Both the position numbers and the translations under genes were made by a program. Below, one piece after another: positions 9,751-19,789 of a stretch of 33,622 nucleotides of DNA. Numbering within the stretch: the first letter of the stretch is position 1; every line of letters starts with the position of its first letter. Source of the DNA: Deltaproteobacteria bacterium (GTDB taxonomy: Bacteria; Desulfobacterota; Desulfarculia; Adiutricales; Adiutricaceae); contig JAISFP010000027.1 in NCBI GenBank assembly GCA_031263525.1, positions 1 to 33,622 of the forward strand, read 5' to 3'. A model generated the notes under the pieces. That model made no database searches. It saw only the letters and a program-made list of their open reading frames with translations, and was not told the DNA's origin.

Positions 9751-10500
9751 AAAGTCAGGCCGAAAGTGCCTGGGCAGACGATTTGCCGTCCTTTCTCAAC
9801 AGCTTTGCGACGTGCGGGTCGAAACATCGCCATGCCTCTGCAGCTGCATTGCCTCGTCCTGCCATGAGATCTGCCTGGCACGGACGACAAGGCTTGTGTC
9901 TCGCCTGAGGCAACTTTATCGCGCCTGGACAGCGGCCTTGCGGAACCAGACCATGAAAATTTTGCAAAACACTGCCGGCAAGCTTTAAATCGTACGGGCG
10001 ACAGCTTTGCCGCACCTGGACAGCGACCTCATGGACCTTTGGCAAAAACTGTCCGGTTTCTGGCCAGGAAGCCATGAGACACGCGGTGAACGGGCATTGG
10101 CAAGACAGGCCAGAAGCCTCGCGGCATACTATGCATTGAGCTTCAGGCCACCGGGAAAAAGCTTGAAGGTATCCGAGCGACAGCCTTGCAGCGCATTCGC
10201 CGCAACTTTACTGCACCTGCAAAACAGTCTAAAGACGCCATGTCTACAGTCTTCTGTGCCTGGAAAGGCCGGAGGGTCCGGTTCAAGAAGGGCGGAGGGT
10301 CCGGGGGTCAGACGGCCCGAAGGCCGGGATGTGCGAGGCAAGAAGTACGGTGGGTCCGGGGGTCAGAAGAAGGAGGCCGTGGTGTCCGGGGTAAGAAGGC
10401 CGGAGGTGCCTGCGCTCGGACAACCGGGAGGTCGGGTGGCAGGATGGCCGACAGTTCCGCGGCCAGACAGCAGGAAAATGCGGTTAGCGAACTGAGGGGA
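9751..10500. repeat. Diverged repeats in spacer
   Basis: Old, imperfect direct repeats occur here. CGCCTGGACAGCG near 9922 matches CACCTGGACAGCG near 10014, and CATGAAAATTTTGCAAAACACTGCCGG-like sequence near 9953 matches the segment near 10031. A third, more diverged unit (CGACAGCCTTGCAGCGC) is near 10178. From about 10262 to 10415 there are irregular GGGTCCGGGGGTCAGA-type units. The 106-aa minus ORF across the first part is not convincing as a gene. Confidence 0.45.
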
Positions 10501-10581
10501 GCTCTGGGGGCCTGACGGACCGGAGCCGGGAATGCCGGAAACCCCGGGCTGCCCGGAGGATCGCGCGTCCCCGGAGCCCGA

Positions 10582-10605
10582 GGGAGCCGGGCCGGCCCGG
10601 CTCCC
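10582..10605. terminator. 24-bp perfect palindrome after pepF
   Basis: GGGAGCCGGGCC is followed at once by its exact reverse complement. It ends 11 bp downstream of the pepF stop codon. The hairpin would be very stable, but no U-run follows in the minus transcript, so it may be a 3'-end stabiliser or an incomplete terminator rather than a classic intrinsic one. Confidence 0.4.
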
Positions 10606-10616
10606 AGCCGCTCGGC

Positions 10617-12377
10617 TCAGAACTGGTCCACGAACTCCCCTATGACCTTGAAGCCTCCCCTCCAGAAATCCTCGTCAAGGGGCCCCACGCCGGCGGCGGC
10701 TAGTATGTCGGCAGGGGACGCGCCCCCTCCCCTGGAGAGGATCTTCATGAGGCGGTCGGCGAAGGGGGGACCCTCCTGCTCGTAGAGGCGCCAGAGGCTG
10801 AAAACCAGGAGCTCGCCGAAGGTGTAGGCGTAGACGTAGAAAGGTGTGTGGAAGAAGTGCGGGATGGCGGCCCACTCCCAGCGGAACTCGGGGGGGAGCT
10901 CCATGGAGTCCCCGAACTGCTCGGAGAGGTTCCGGAAGTAGGCCTCCGAGAGCTCGTCCGGGGTCGCCCCCTCCTCTATCATCCTGTGGGCCTCGACCTC
11001 GAAGAGGGCGAAGAAGGCCTGCCGGCCGACCGTGGCGTAGGCGTCATCCAGCACGTGGCCAAGGAGCGACGACCGGCGCTTCGGGTCGGTCTCCCTGGAG
11101 AGGAGCCTCTTGGCCAGGAGCATCTCGCCGAAGGTGGACGCGGACTCCGCCATGGGGAGCGCCGCCTGGAACTGGAATATGCCCTCCGGGGCGGCCAGCT
11201 GGGAATGCACCGCGTGCCCCAGCTCGTGGGCCAGGGTGAAGACGTCCTGGAGCCGCCCGTTGTAGCTCATGAGCACCCACGGCGTCTCCCCGGCCAGAAC
11301 CGACGCGCAGAATGCCCCGCTCCTCTTGCCGGGCATGAGCCTGGCGGTGAGGCGGCGGTCCCCGGCCACCTTCATGGCCAGATCGGCCATCCTGGGCGAG
11401 AAGGCCCGGAATGCCCCGTCGACCTCCGAGACGGCCTCGGCGAAGGGGATTGCCTGCCCGGACTCGGGGAGGACGGGCGCGTAGAGGTCGTAGCGGGAGA
11501 GCCTGGGCATCCCCAGGAGAGCGGCCTTCTTGGCGAAGTAGCGGCCGAAGACCCTGGGGGCCTCCTCGCGGGACACCGCGAGCAGGCTCGCGACCGCCTC
11601 GTCGGGCAGATCGTTGCGCCTGTTCCTGACCGACTGGGGCGTCCGGTAACCGCGGAGCAGCACGTTCTCCAGCCTCCAGGATCGTGCCAGGTTCTGATAG
11701 ATCTGACCCAGGACGGGCCCCTCTGCCGACCAGACGCGGTAGAACTCCCGGTACGCCCCCTTCCTGTGGAGGGGGTCGTGGGACCGGAAATGGACCGAGA
11801 ACTCCTCCCGGCCCAGCTCCCTGGGCTCCGGAAGGAAATGGGCGAGGAAGCGGTAGCGGGAGGTGAGCGAGTCGTAGAGGGTGACGAGGGCCTGGGAGCC
11901 AGTCACCTCCTTCAGGTTCACGACCCTCTCCTCGGCCTCGGAGAGCGCGAAGGGCTTCATGTCCCTTATGCGCCCGAGGAAATAGGCGTGGCGGGCCACG
12001 CTGGCTATGTAGGCCGCGGCCCGCTCCTCGGGCAGGTCCTTGAACCAGAGCTCGAAAAACAGGGTCGCGTTCGAGAGGTCGGCCGCGGCCTCCTCCACCA
12101 TCCCCAGGAAGCTCACGACCTTCTGGTCGGACGTGTCCTGGGAGAAGGCGAGATCCGCAAAGCCCGCTATCTTCTCCAGCTGCTCCTGGACGTGCTCGAG
12201 ATCCGCAAGCGCGCTCCGGAACTCGTCAGAAGAGAAGGCGGGATCCCCGAGTCTCTCCCGCCACTTGGGGAAGCTCGACGCGAGCTCCTTCAGCTCGCGC
12301 ATGTCCCGCCCCAGCTCTTGCGAGCCAAACGTGTAGAGCTGGCTCAGGTCCCAGTGCGGCGGAAGGCTGTCTGTCAT
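10617..12377 (-). CDS. pepF: Oligoendopeptidase F, M3-family zinc metallopeptidase
   Basis: This 586-aa protein is close to the usual length of about 600 aa for PepF, a cytoplasmic enzyme that cleaves short oligopeptides. The catalytic site is complete: HELGH at residues 384-388 (zinc ligands H384 and H388, catalytic E385) and the third ligand E411 in AESASTFGE, 23 residues after H388. The downstream substrate-site segment HFFHTPFYVYAYTFG and the C-terminal GVGPLDEDFWRGGF are also family-typical. The ATG follows GGAG by 9 nt. GC content is high, like the kinase. Three homologues or remnants lie upstream on the same strand between 14.7 and 22.6 kb, and this is the only one with an intact active site. 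Confidence 0.96.
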   Translation of the reverse strand: MTDSLPPHWDLSQLYTFGSQELGRDMRELKELASSFPKWRERLGDPAFSSDEFRSALADLEHVQEQLEKIAGFADLAFSQDTSDQKVVSFLGMVEEAAADLSNATLFFELWFKDLPEERAAAYIASVARHAYFLGRIRDMKPFALSEAEERVVNLKEVTGSQALVTLYDSLTSRYRFLAHFLPEPRELGREEFSVHFRSHDPLHRKGAYREFYRVWSAEGPVLGQIYQNLARSWRLENVLLRGYRTPQSVRNRRNDLPDEAVASLLAVSREEAPRVFGRYFAKKAALLGMPRLSRYDLYAPVLPESGQAIPFAEAVSEVDGAFRAFSPRMADLAMKVAGDRRLTARLMPGKRSGAFCASVLAGETPWVLMSYNGRLQDVFTLAHELGHAVHSQLAAPEGIFQFQAALPMAESASTFGEMLLAKRLLSRETDPKRRSSLLGHVLDDAYATVGRQAFFALFEVEAHRMIEEGATPDELSEAYFRNLSEQFGDSMELPPEFRWEWAAIPHFFHTPFYVYAYTFGELLVFSLWRLYEQEGPPFADRLMKILSRGGGASPADILAAAGVGPLDEDFWRGGFKVIGEFVDQF

Positions 12378-12419
12378 TGGGTCAAACTCCGTGACTGGTC
12401 CCGCGCGGGGCGCGGGCCG

Positions 12420-13440
12420 GAAGGTGGCGCGGTTGGCCCCGGAAGGGCTGGAAGTCCGGGGCGGGCGGATAGACCGCCGGAGGACGGCGGAAAGGGCGGG
12501 AAGCAGAGCCGGGGAGGCCGGAAAGGGCGAGCAGCCGTCGGCGACCGGGCATGGGCCGAAAGGCAGAACAGGGGAGGCAGGAAAGGGCGAGCAGCCCGTC
12601 GGAGGCCGGGCGAGGGCCGGCAGGCAGACCAGGTGAGGCAGGAAAGGGCGAGAAGCCCGTCGTAGGCCGGGCTAGTGCCGGAAGGCAGACCCGGGGAGGC
12701 CGGAAAGGGCGAGCAGCCCGACGGAGACCGGGCGCGGGCCGGTAGGCAGCCCCGGAGAAGCCGAAACGGGCGAGTTACCCGTCTGAGGCCGGGGGAGGGC
12801 CGGAAGGCGGAGCCTGGGAGGGCGGAACGGGCGAGTAACTCGCCTGAGGCCGGGCGAGGGCCGGAAGGCAGAGCCGGGGAGGCCGGAACGTGCGAGTAGC
12901 CGGCCGGAGGCCGGAGGCCAGGGCTGGTAGGTAGACACGGGGAAGCCGGAACGGGCGAGTAGCCCGTCGAAGGACGTCGGCGAGGGCCGTAAGGCAAGGC
13001 GGAGGAGGCCGGAAGAGACGGAAAAGCTGTCTGATGCCGGCGGCGAAGGCCGGAAAAAGGAGCCGGGGCGGCCGGTACGGAGGAAAAGCCTGTCGGAGGC
13101 CGGCGACGAGGGCCGGAAAGAGGAGCCGGGCGGTCGGGACGGACGAAAAGCCTGTCGGAGGCCGGTGGCGAGGGCCGGAAAAAGGTGCCGGGGCTGCCGG
13201 GACGGACAAAAGGCACGTCGGAGGCCGGTGGCGAGGGCCGGAAAGGGGAGCCGGGGCGGCCGGGACGGGCGAAAAGTCCGTCGGAGGCCGGTGGCGAGGG
13301 CCGGAAAGGGGAGCCGGGGCTGCCGGGACGGACGAAAGGCACGTCGGAGGCCGGTGGCGAGGGCCGGAAAGGGCAGCCGGGGCGGCCGGGACGGGCGAAA
13401 AGCCCGTCGGAGGCCGGTGGCGAGGGCGGGAAAGCAGTAC
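12420..13440. repeat. Large 61/63-bp tandem-repeat array
   Basis: GCCGGTGGCG-type landmarks in the right half fall at 13161, 13224, 13287, 13350 and 13413, exactly 63 bp apart. In the left half the GCCCGTC-type landmark ends at 12600, 12661, 12722, 12783, 12844 and 12905, exactly 61 bp apart. That is about 16 units that grow more diverged to the left; related debris reaches about 13660. Because 61 is not a multiple of three, the amino-acid repeat seen in the 444-aa minus ORF (FRPSPPASDG...) breaks up in the left half. This argues that the array is non-coding DNA rather than a gene. It lies upstream of pepF. Confidence 0.9.
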
Positions 13441-13708
13441 GGCGGATGCCGGAACGGGCCGAAAAGGGAAGAAGAAGTGGGGTACGGAACGAGTGACAAG
13501 CTCTCGGGGGCCGGCGGAACAAGCCGGAAGGCAGGGCGAGGGTTGCCGGAACGGTAGAATGCCCCTTCAGTGGCCTGGCGTTGGCCGGAAAGCAAGGCGG
13601 AAAAGGCCGACAGGGCGGAAAGCCAATCGGGGACTGGGGCACGGACAGGAACAATGATGAATGAAAACGGAGATGAATGCAAGGATCAAAATTTACGCAC
13701 AGTGTCAA

Positions 13709-14235
13709 TATAAAAGTATATGTTTAATAAAAAAAATGCCTCTGATGTCCGCGATTCGCTTGCCTCTCCAACATGTATTCCGCGATGCCTGTCAGTCCGG
13801 AACCGTCTGATAAAAACTGTCTGAAATTTTGTGAAAAGGCTGAACCATTCCTCCGGACCCGACCGTCAAGCATCGTTACAGTTTATCCAGACATATCGGG
13901 AGATAAGGCGTGAAAAAGTCGGAAAAAGGAAGGAGGAGTAAGGAATTACGGCACCATGTCTCACCACACTTTCCAACAGGGATGTGTCATTCTCATGCCT
14001 CCGCCAGTCCGAGGGCGGTGAAATCGACTGTATGAAGCTGCGAACTTGAAATATTACCATTTCACGGAAACATGAACTAATGGGGCGGTGAGCTGGCGAG
14101 ACCGGCTGGCTTTGGCACCGGTCGCCCGCCAGCTCCTAACCAGCGCATGATGTGTCTTCAGATGAATGAGACACACTTTGTTGTAGCTTGAATCATAGTT
14201 TTAAATTAAAGTCCTGCGCACCTTATTCGTTCATA
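13709..14235. other. Intergenic, with a strong hairpin
   Basis: No gene supported. At 14090-14135, GAGCTGGCGAGACCGG pairs with CCGGTCGCCCGCCAGCTC to form a long imperfect stem with a loop of about 12 nt. No T-run follows on either strand, so a terminator role is not indicated. Confidence 0.45.
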
Positions 14236-14376
14236 TTACCCGTTTAATTAAATGCCGGTATTTGGGCATCAGTCGAGAGGTGGAAATGTCGGTCTAACCT
14301 CCAGCCCTGGTATGTTCTCACTATGATTCGTTACTAAAATATGGAAGAAGATTCCGACATTCAATTAAACGGGTAA
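14236..14376 (-). mobile_element. 141-bp MITE, TTACCCG-ended (copy 1)
   Basis: Terminal inverted repeats of 26 bp begin TTACCCGTTTAATT and have three mismatches. They are flanked on both sides by TA (14234-14235 and 14377-14378), as expected for IS630/Tc1-mariner-type insertion. The element has no coding capacity. Its interior is the reverse complement of copies 2 and 3 (shared ATACCAG(G/A)(G/A)CTGG and CTTCCATATTTTAG), so it is inserted in the opposite orientation. Confidence 0.85.
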
Positions 14377-14754
14377 TATTTAGGTGAAAGAGAAATAACG
14401 ACCAAAAAGCGATGCCGCCTAGGTCAAACGTGACCGAACTCTGAACCTGTCTCGGCGGAAGGGCGCCGGCCCCTCATGAGCTAACTGAATCTTTTGTTAA
14501 AGGAGCAAGCACACATATTCTGTGAAAGAATCCTCAATGACAGCAAAAGTTCACATGATGCTGCAGAAAGGCAATCCCGACTGATTAAAAATGTCACATT
14601 ACTCCATCGGAAGAATCAGAAATGGATCAGGATGCAAGCAAGCATGCGGGTGGACGGAACAGGCCGGACACGGTCGTTTTCTATCCGGACTTAAGAAAAA
14701 ACCCTCTCGTCGTCCCGACCGAGCCTGGAAGCGCCGCCTAGCTCGAATAGTCGT
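14377..14754. other. Spacer between MITE copy 1 and the M3 pseudogene
   Basis: No gene supported; a 66-aa and a 110-aa plus-strand ORF here have no motifs or good ribosome binding sites. Confidence 0.4.
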
Positions 14755-16386
14755 GAAAGATCTCACAGCAAGCAAGAGAAATTCTCAATTGAATTGTAGC
14801 ACCCTCTCCAGAAATTCTTATCAAGAGGTCCGGCCCCGGCTTCCCCAGGATGTCCAGAGGGGGGGCAGTGCCACAGGCGGCGAGGATCTTCAGGAGCCGC
14901 TCAGCGAAGGCCGGGACGCCTGACTCGTAGCTCCCCCAGAGCCCGAAGGAAAGTATGCGTCCGAACATTTCTGAGTAATTGAAGGTTAGACACTGAAAAA
15001 ACCAGTTGTCGGCATTTTATGAAAAATATTTCATGTCGTCGCAAGAAATCACGTCCCCGTACTGCTCAAGGTACCGCTCCTTGAAGACAAGGAGCACATG
15101 CTCGAAGATCTCTCCGCGATCGGCCAGAGCCATAAACGTGATCTCTATGCGGAACAGAAGGACGGGGTACAGGCTGCAGAGCGCATAAATGTCGGTCATG
15201 AAATGAATGAAAAAGGCGTTCCTGTTTTCGGCTCCAATCTTGTCCCTCATGAGCGACCAGGCCAGGCGAGTCTCCCCGAACGATCTCGCCGTGTCGATCA
15301 GCAAATGGGACGCCGTGGACAAGCGATAGTTGAACGGGCCTGACAGCATCATGTTGGCGGAAACATTAGTCCGTTCGCAAGGCAGAAGACATCCGTCAGT
15401 CCCGAGCCAGCATTAGTATTTACCCATGCAGCCTCGCCCGGCACTCCCATGTGGGAAACGAAGGATGTCGACTCATTCACGTCACTCGGCGGCACCGTGG
15501 ACAGCCGGCCCTCGGAACATACCCTGCGCGCCAGTGGCTCCAGGACTGGATAAAATTGGCCAAAAGACTTGAGTACGGCCTCAAGGCTCTTGCGGTAGCT
15601 CATGAGCCGGGGTTTCCAGGGAACATCCAGAAACTTCTGCTGCGAAAGAGTGTCGTTCAAAATAAGTATTGCCTTCCGCAAGAAAACTTCCTGAAGGACC
15701 GAGCCCCTTCCTCCCTCGCCACCCCGAACATGGCGTCAACAACTTCGGAAGGGATATCGCATTTCAGATCCAGCGGATAATGAGTCCTGTTACGGCATTC
15801 CGTCTTGTCTGTGTCTGCCCAGTCGATTACGGCATCTATGAACCTATCTACGCTCTGGCCGTCGAATGGGCGAACCTGCCGTCCTTAGCCTCCCGGACGA
15901 GCTACATCCTGAGCTTCTGGATGTGAGCGGTGTCGGAGGGCACGGTCGGATCAGTCTCGGTAAATTCAGGCCCTATACGACGAAGACAGTCCGTGTGGCC
16001 GGTTGCCGACTTTGCGTACAATTCACTCCTTTTTTCGGAAAGATTCATCCACATGGCCCTGAACTGGGATATGGAGTCAGCAATATCGTCCAGGATAGAG
16101 TCGGCATTCTGAGTGACATCACAGGACAGATAAAAACCCTGGAGTCTGCCTGAGGCAATATTTTAAATCGTTTCGTACCTAAACATGAGAACGAGAATGT
16201 TGTCCAGTTGCTCAACCAGAGACGAAAACTCGCAGAAGAACTATCTGGATCAGAAAATCCCTTGAACATCTCAACAAAATCCTCGAACCTTTCATCCGTG
16301 TCTTCTCCCTACTGCATAAATCTATCATTGACCTGAAGCAGGAGGCTGATCATCTCCCAATGCTGACTGCCGTTGTAAAATCCCAT
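14755..16386 (-). pseudogene. Decayed M3-family (PepF-like) peptidase paralogue
   Basis: Three consecutive minus-strand fragments align in order with the intact 17230-18849 protein. The N-terminal part (from ATG 16386) reads GSQHWEMISLL against GQPHWELSSLI. The middle reads SFGQFYPVLEPLARRVCSEGRLS against SFGEFAPILEEHVSRMVYEGRLS. The C-terminal part reads LALADRGE..FERYLEQYGD- and FGRILSFGLW-type sequence. An in-frame TAG sits at 16309-16311, only 25 codons after the start, and frameshifts separate the later pieces. At the zinc-motif position it reads LANGLMF, so this copy had also lost HEXXH. Base composition is more AT-rich than pepF. The 3' boundary is approximate. Confidence 0.88.
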
Positions 16387-16500
16387 CTGAACGTACCTCA
16401 TGCACCTGAAAAGGCAACTGCGGGAAAACTTAACCAAGAAAGACAGGAAATGAAAAATGAGTTGCCGGAGAAGAGATGAAGAAGAATGGATAAAGAAGAA

Positions 16501-16608
16501 GGGATGCAGAAGAAGGGATGCAGAAGAAGGGATGCAGAAGAAGGGATGCAGAAGAAGGGATGCAGAAGAAGGGATGCAGAAGAAGGGATGCAGAAGAAGG
16601 GATGCAGA
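16501..16608. repeat. 14-bp microsatellite-like tandem repeat
   Basis: GGGATGCAGAAGAA is repeated seven times without error from 16501 to 16598, followed by a partial unit. It lies just upstream of the M3 pseudogene start. Because the unit is 14 bp, the 68-aa plus ORF across it simply cycles through three frames and is not a gene. Perfect identity implies recent slippage expansion. Confidence 0.95.
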
Positions 16609-17229
16609 TAATGAGAAACTGCTGATTATGCAGGAGTATCTCCGTAAAAAGAAAGGAGGCTGAACACTCTCAACAGAGTCACAACGATAATTAAGTCAGT
16701 ATAATTCAGAATTTCATGAAATACAATGCTTTCCTTATGCCATGAAGAAACGGTTTCCTTAATCCGCAAAGAAGATGTTCGACAGGCATACGGTCTGTCA
16801 AAACTGAATGCAGTCAGCCCTGAGCGGACGAAAGCATAAAGGGACCTTCATGCGTGAACGAAGGCGGTCAAGCAGCGAGAAAGGTATGAAAATCAAGAAT
16901 CTTCAGATAACTTTGGAAATGTTCCAAGCATTATGGCCACGCTCAGAACTGTCCAATGAAAATGGAGATACGAGGCAAGAAAGTAGCGTGAACGGTAACT
17001 TTCCCATTTCTCTCAGCTTGTACAGGGGGGCGGAAGCTTTGGGGAGAGGTTCGTGCTGCCCCGTGCGGCAGTCAGAACCACGACACGGAGTTTCCGACAC
17101 ACGAAATGCCGCTACACTTCCACGCTGAAAGCTCCAATGAAAAGACCAGCGGCCTCGACAGCATACCCGAAATTAAAGCAGGGCAGGGCAAGGACAACTG
17201 CAAGGCATGGTCCCGTGAACCCGCAGAAG
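16609..17229. other. Intergenic, no gene seen
   Basis: The stretch between the 14-bp repeat and the first M3 pseudoenzyme stop codon holds only short unconvincing ORFs (65-106 aa). No clear terminator for the gene on its right was identified. Confidence 0.4.
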
Positions 17230-18849
17230 TCATCTCATGTCCCCGAACCTTTCGATGGCCCGGAAGCATCCCCTCCAGAATGACTCGTCCAGGGGGCCCA
17301 CGCCCGCTTCCGCCAGTATGTCCAGGGGAGCAGCGCGACCGCCGGCGGCGAGAATGCAGAGAAACCGATCCGCGAAGCCGGAACCCTCCTTCTCGTAGAT
17401 GTCCCAGAACCCGAAGGCGAGAATCTTTCCGAAAAGATAGTTGTACTCCAGGAATGGAGGCCTGAAGAACAGTTTCTCGACGAAAGTCTCGAAGCTGAAG
17501 GAATCCTGGTACGAAAGGGCGTCACCGAACTGTTCTGCGAACCGGAGCTTAACCTCCTTCATGACCTGTCCGAGAGACTCTCCCCGGTCCCCCAGCGCCC
17601 TGAAGGCATCATCCTGGGCGACGACAGTCGTGACATCGGTGCAGCATTCGAGATAAACCTCATACATGAACTGACAGATCACGGAGTTCCTGCGGGTAGC
17701 ATCGCGCACTTTCCCGAGGAGCGAGCGGTACGCGAGCAGTCCCCCGAAAGCCTGTACCGCATCGTACAGGAGCTGGGGGGGAGTGGAATGAAAGCCACCG
17801 GTGCTACCCACATGCATGAGGTAGGCGGCACGCATGAGCGTCTGAGCCAGCACGATCAGGCTTTTCAGGTCGTCATTCGGCGCAACGTAAACCCAGGGAG
17901 GCTCGCCTTCAGGGGACTGGATGGTACAGGATACGATGGAACTGGACTCCGGCAGGCGAACCATCGAAAGACGCCCCTCGTACACCATCCTGGAAACGTG
18001 TTCCTCAAGGATCGGGGCGAATTCGCCAAAGGATTCCAGGACCAGGGAAAACGCCATCCGGGAAGGCACGCGTACCGGTTTCCCGGGGACAGCGGCAAAT
18101 CTCTCCAGACCCAACAATTTGTACCCAAGAAGACCGGCCTTCCAGAGGAAATGCTTCCTGAAGGCCTTCGGTCCCTCCTCCCTCGCCACGCGAAGCATGG
18201 TGTCCACCACCTCGGAGGGAATCTCAAATAACTGATCGTCATGTTCGTGCGGGCCGGGCCGCTCCCCCGGCTTCCCCAGACGGGTCCAGTCGGCAACTGC
18301 CTCGAGAAACTCGGTCGGCAGGCCCTTCCGGCGCTGACCCCGCCTTTTCGCCTCCTGAGCCTTCTTCAGCTCTGCCGACAGACTTGAGGGAACCAAGCCA
18401 TCGAGTCCCGGTGTGTCGTCGGTAAGGTTGACCATCGCGCGGCGCATGCAGTAAGCGTCCTCCGGCACAGCCTCCAGGAGCGCGTCCGCCCTCTCCTGCG
18501 GAAGAGCCTGCATGCGGCTCATGAACAGTTGCACTGCCTTCCCGAACTCCTGACTCGCGGCCGATGCCTTGCTGAGGAGGATCCAGGGCACGGTGAAGCC
18601 CGGGAGCTCCATGTCGCCAAGTTCCTCCACCGACTCGTACCTGCGCCGGCGACCTTCCAGGACCCTAAGACGCAAAGTAAGATCGCGAAACCACTCCCCG
18701 CCCTTTTCAGGATCATCCAGACCCGCGAGAGACTCGGTAAAGTCGCGGACCATGTCCAGCGACTCACGCACTTCCCGCGCGAAACCTTCCTCGCCCTCGG
18801 GAATAAGGCTGGACAGTTCCCAGTGCGGCTGGCCTCTGTACGTTTTCAT
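17230..18849 (-). CDS. M3 peptidase homologue without HEXXH, likely pseudoenzyme
   Basis: A 539-aa protein aligned along its length with PepF (start QPHWELSSLIPEG against PPHWDLSQLYTFG; C-terminus AEAGVGPLDESFWRGCF against AAAGVGPLDEDFWRGGF). The active-site helix that reads HELGH in PepF is Q336-T-L-M-R340 here, and the third ligand position, 23 residues on, is D363. All zinc ligands and the catalytic Glu are therefore gone, and a peptidase reaction is not expected. The open frame is long and intact, and ATG 18849 has GGAG 8 nt upstream, so it is probably expressed. I chose it over the track's upstream Met because the homology starts there. It might bind peptides or act as a scaffold, or it may be an early decaying paralogue; the family gives no precedent I can name. 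Confidence 0.87.
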   Translation of the reverse strand: MKTYRGQPHWELSSLIPEGEEGFAREVRESLDMVRDFTESLAGLDDPEKGGEWFRDLTLRLRVLEGRRRRYESVEELGDMELPGFTVPWILLSKASAASQEFGKAVQLFMSRMQALPQERADALLEAVPEDAYCMRRAMVNLTDDTPGLDGLVPSSLSAELKKAQEAKRRGQRRKGLPTEFLEAVADWTRLGKPGERPGPHEHDDQLFEIPSEVVDTMLRVAREEGPKAFRKHFLWKAGLLGYKLLGLERFAAVPGKPVRVPSRMAFSLVLESFGEFAPILEEHVSRMVYEGRLSMVRLPESSSIVSCTIQSPEGEPPWVYVAPNDDLKSLIVLAQTLMRAAYLMHVGSTGGFHSTPPQLLYDAVQAFGGLLAYRSLLGKVRDATRRNSVICQFMYEVYLECCTDVTTVVAQDDAFRALGDRGESLGQVMKEVKLRFAEQFGDALSYQDSFSFETFVEKLFFRPPFLEYNYLFGKILAFGFWDIYEKEGSGFADRFLCILAAGGRAAPLDILAEAGVGPLDESFWRGCFRAIERFGDMR

Positions 18850-19644
18850 GGGGGATACTCCATAATCAGGAAAGGGATGGCGGCAGAAGAGGTAAAACGG
18901 GTGTGGCGGCAAAGCTGATGGACAGAAGGGCAGGGCAGGCACCTCGAGAACGGAGGCACGGCAGGCAGCCAGGGGACGGACGACAGGGCAAGCGGACGCT
19001 TCCGGGCACTCCAGCTCACGGACTGCCGGACTGGCGCGGACCGACAGCCCAGCATTCTGCTACATAATGCGCCCGTATCTTAAAAAAAGCAAGCGGTAAG
19101 CCCCCGGGCAGACTTCACCGAGCTTTCCCGCGTTAGTCCGACACCATACCTGATATCCTGGCACACCCCCGGCAGAACCGACCCATGCAACATAACCTGA
19201 CACCTGAACGGGAAGAGCGTCCTCGGCCAGGAAAATTAAAAAAGGCCGGATGGCCCCTGCGGAAACGCCGCCACGCTGCCTTTTCATAATCCATGGTTCT
19301 TCGAGTCGTACATCTGGAGCGTTGCGGCCTGGCGACTCCGCCTGGTCCTCGTCGACTGGTCTCCGAAGACGCCGGCACGCCTGAACCTGGTACGCCTGTC
19401 CTGTTTCTACCGCGTGAATCCATCTCCGGATGTTCTCGTCAGAGGACCGGCACCCTCGTTTCACAAGATCTCAACAGGAAGGGTCCGATGCTCATTCCGT
19501 CACCGCCGACAGAATCCTCATGCACCCTGAATGTGATGTCAAATCACTCGGTCTCGGAGGCTTCTCGATGGTTTCATGAACGATAACATAAAAGAGGAAT
19601 GAAGAAAGATAAAGATTAGACAAGGATTAAATAAAAGGGAAATA
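18850..19644. other. Intergenic upstream of the M3 pseudoenzyme
   Basis: No gene supported. Short ORFs on both strands (97-134 aa) lack motifs. A promoter for the 17230-18849 gene should lie at the left edge but was not identified. The right edge becomes purine-rich (AAGGATTAAATAAA), the same composition as the sequence beyond MITE copy 2, so that MITE seems to have inserted into a repeat-rich tract. Confidence 0.4.
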
Positions 19645-19785
19645 TTACCCGTTTAATCAAATGTCGGAATCTTATTCCATATTTTAGCAGCAAAATATAG
19701 CGAGTAGATACCAGGACTGGAAGTTTGCCCGACATTTCCACACATGGACTGACAGCCAAATTCCGACATTTGATTAAACGGGTAA
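19645..19785 (+). mobile_element. 141-bp MITE, TTACCCG-ended (copy 2)
   Basis: The 26-bp terminal inverted repeats (beginning TTACCCGTTTAATCAAATGT) are perfectly complementary. TA flanks both sides (19643-19644 and 19786-19787). No coding capacity. This copy has the best-preserved ends of the three and serves as the family reference. Confidence 0.9.
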
Positions 19786-19789
19786 TAAT

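Noticed and set aside
9755-10075. 106-aa minus ORF
   Set aside because: Overlaps diverged direct repeats; no motif or convincing start.
10848-12665. 605-aa plus ORF
   Set aside because: Antisense shadow of pepF, which has a full active site.
12374-13708. 444-aa minus ORF with FRPSPPASDG repeats (and a 336-aa ORF in another frame)
   Set aside because: Open frames arise from the 61/63-bp DNA repeat. Several frames are open at once, and the 61-bp half destroys the protein repeat.
14090-14135. Strong hairpin as intrinsic terminator
   Set aside because: No T-run on either strand and no gene ends beside it.
16457-16663. 68-aa ORF of KKGCRRRDAEEGMQ repeats
   Set aside because: A 14-bp repeat read through three frames; no gene features.
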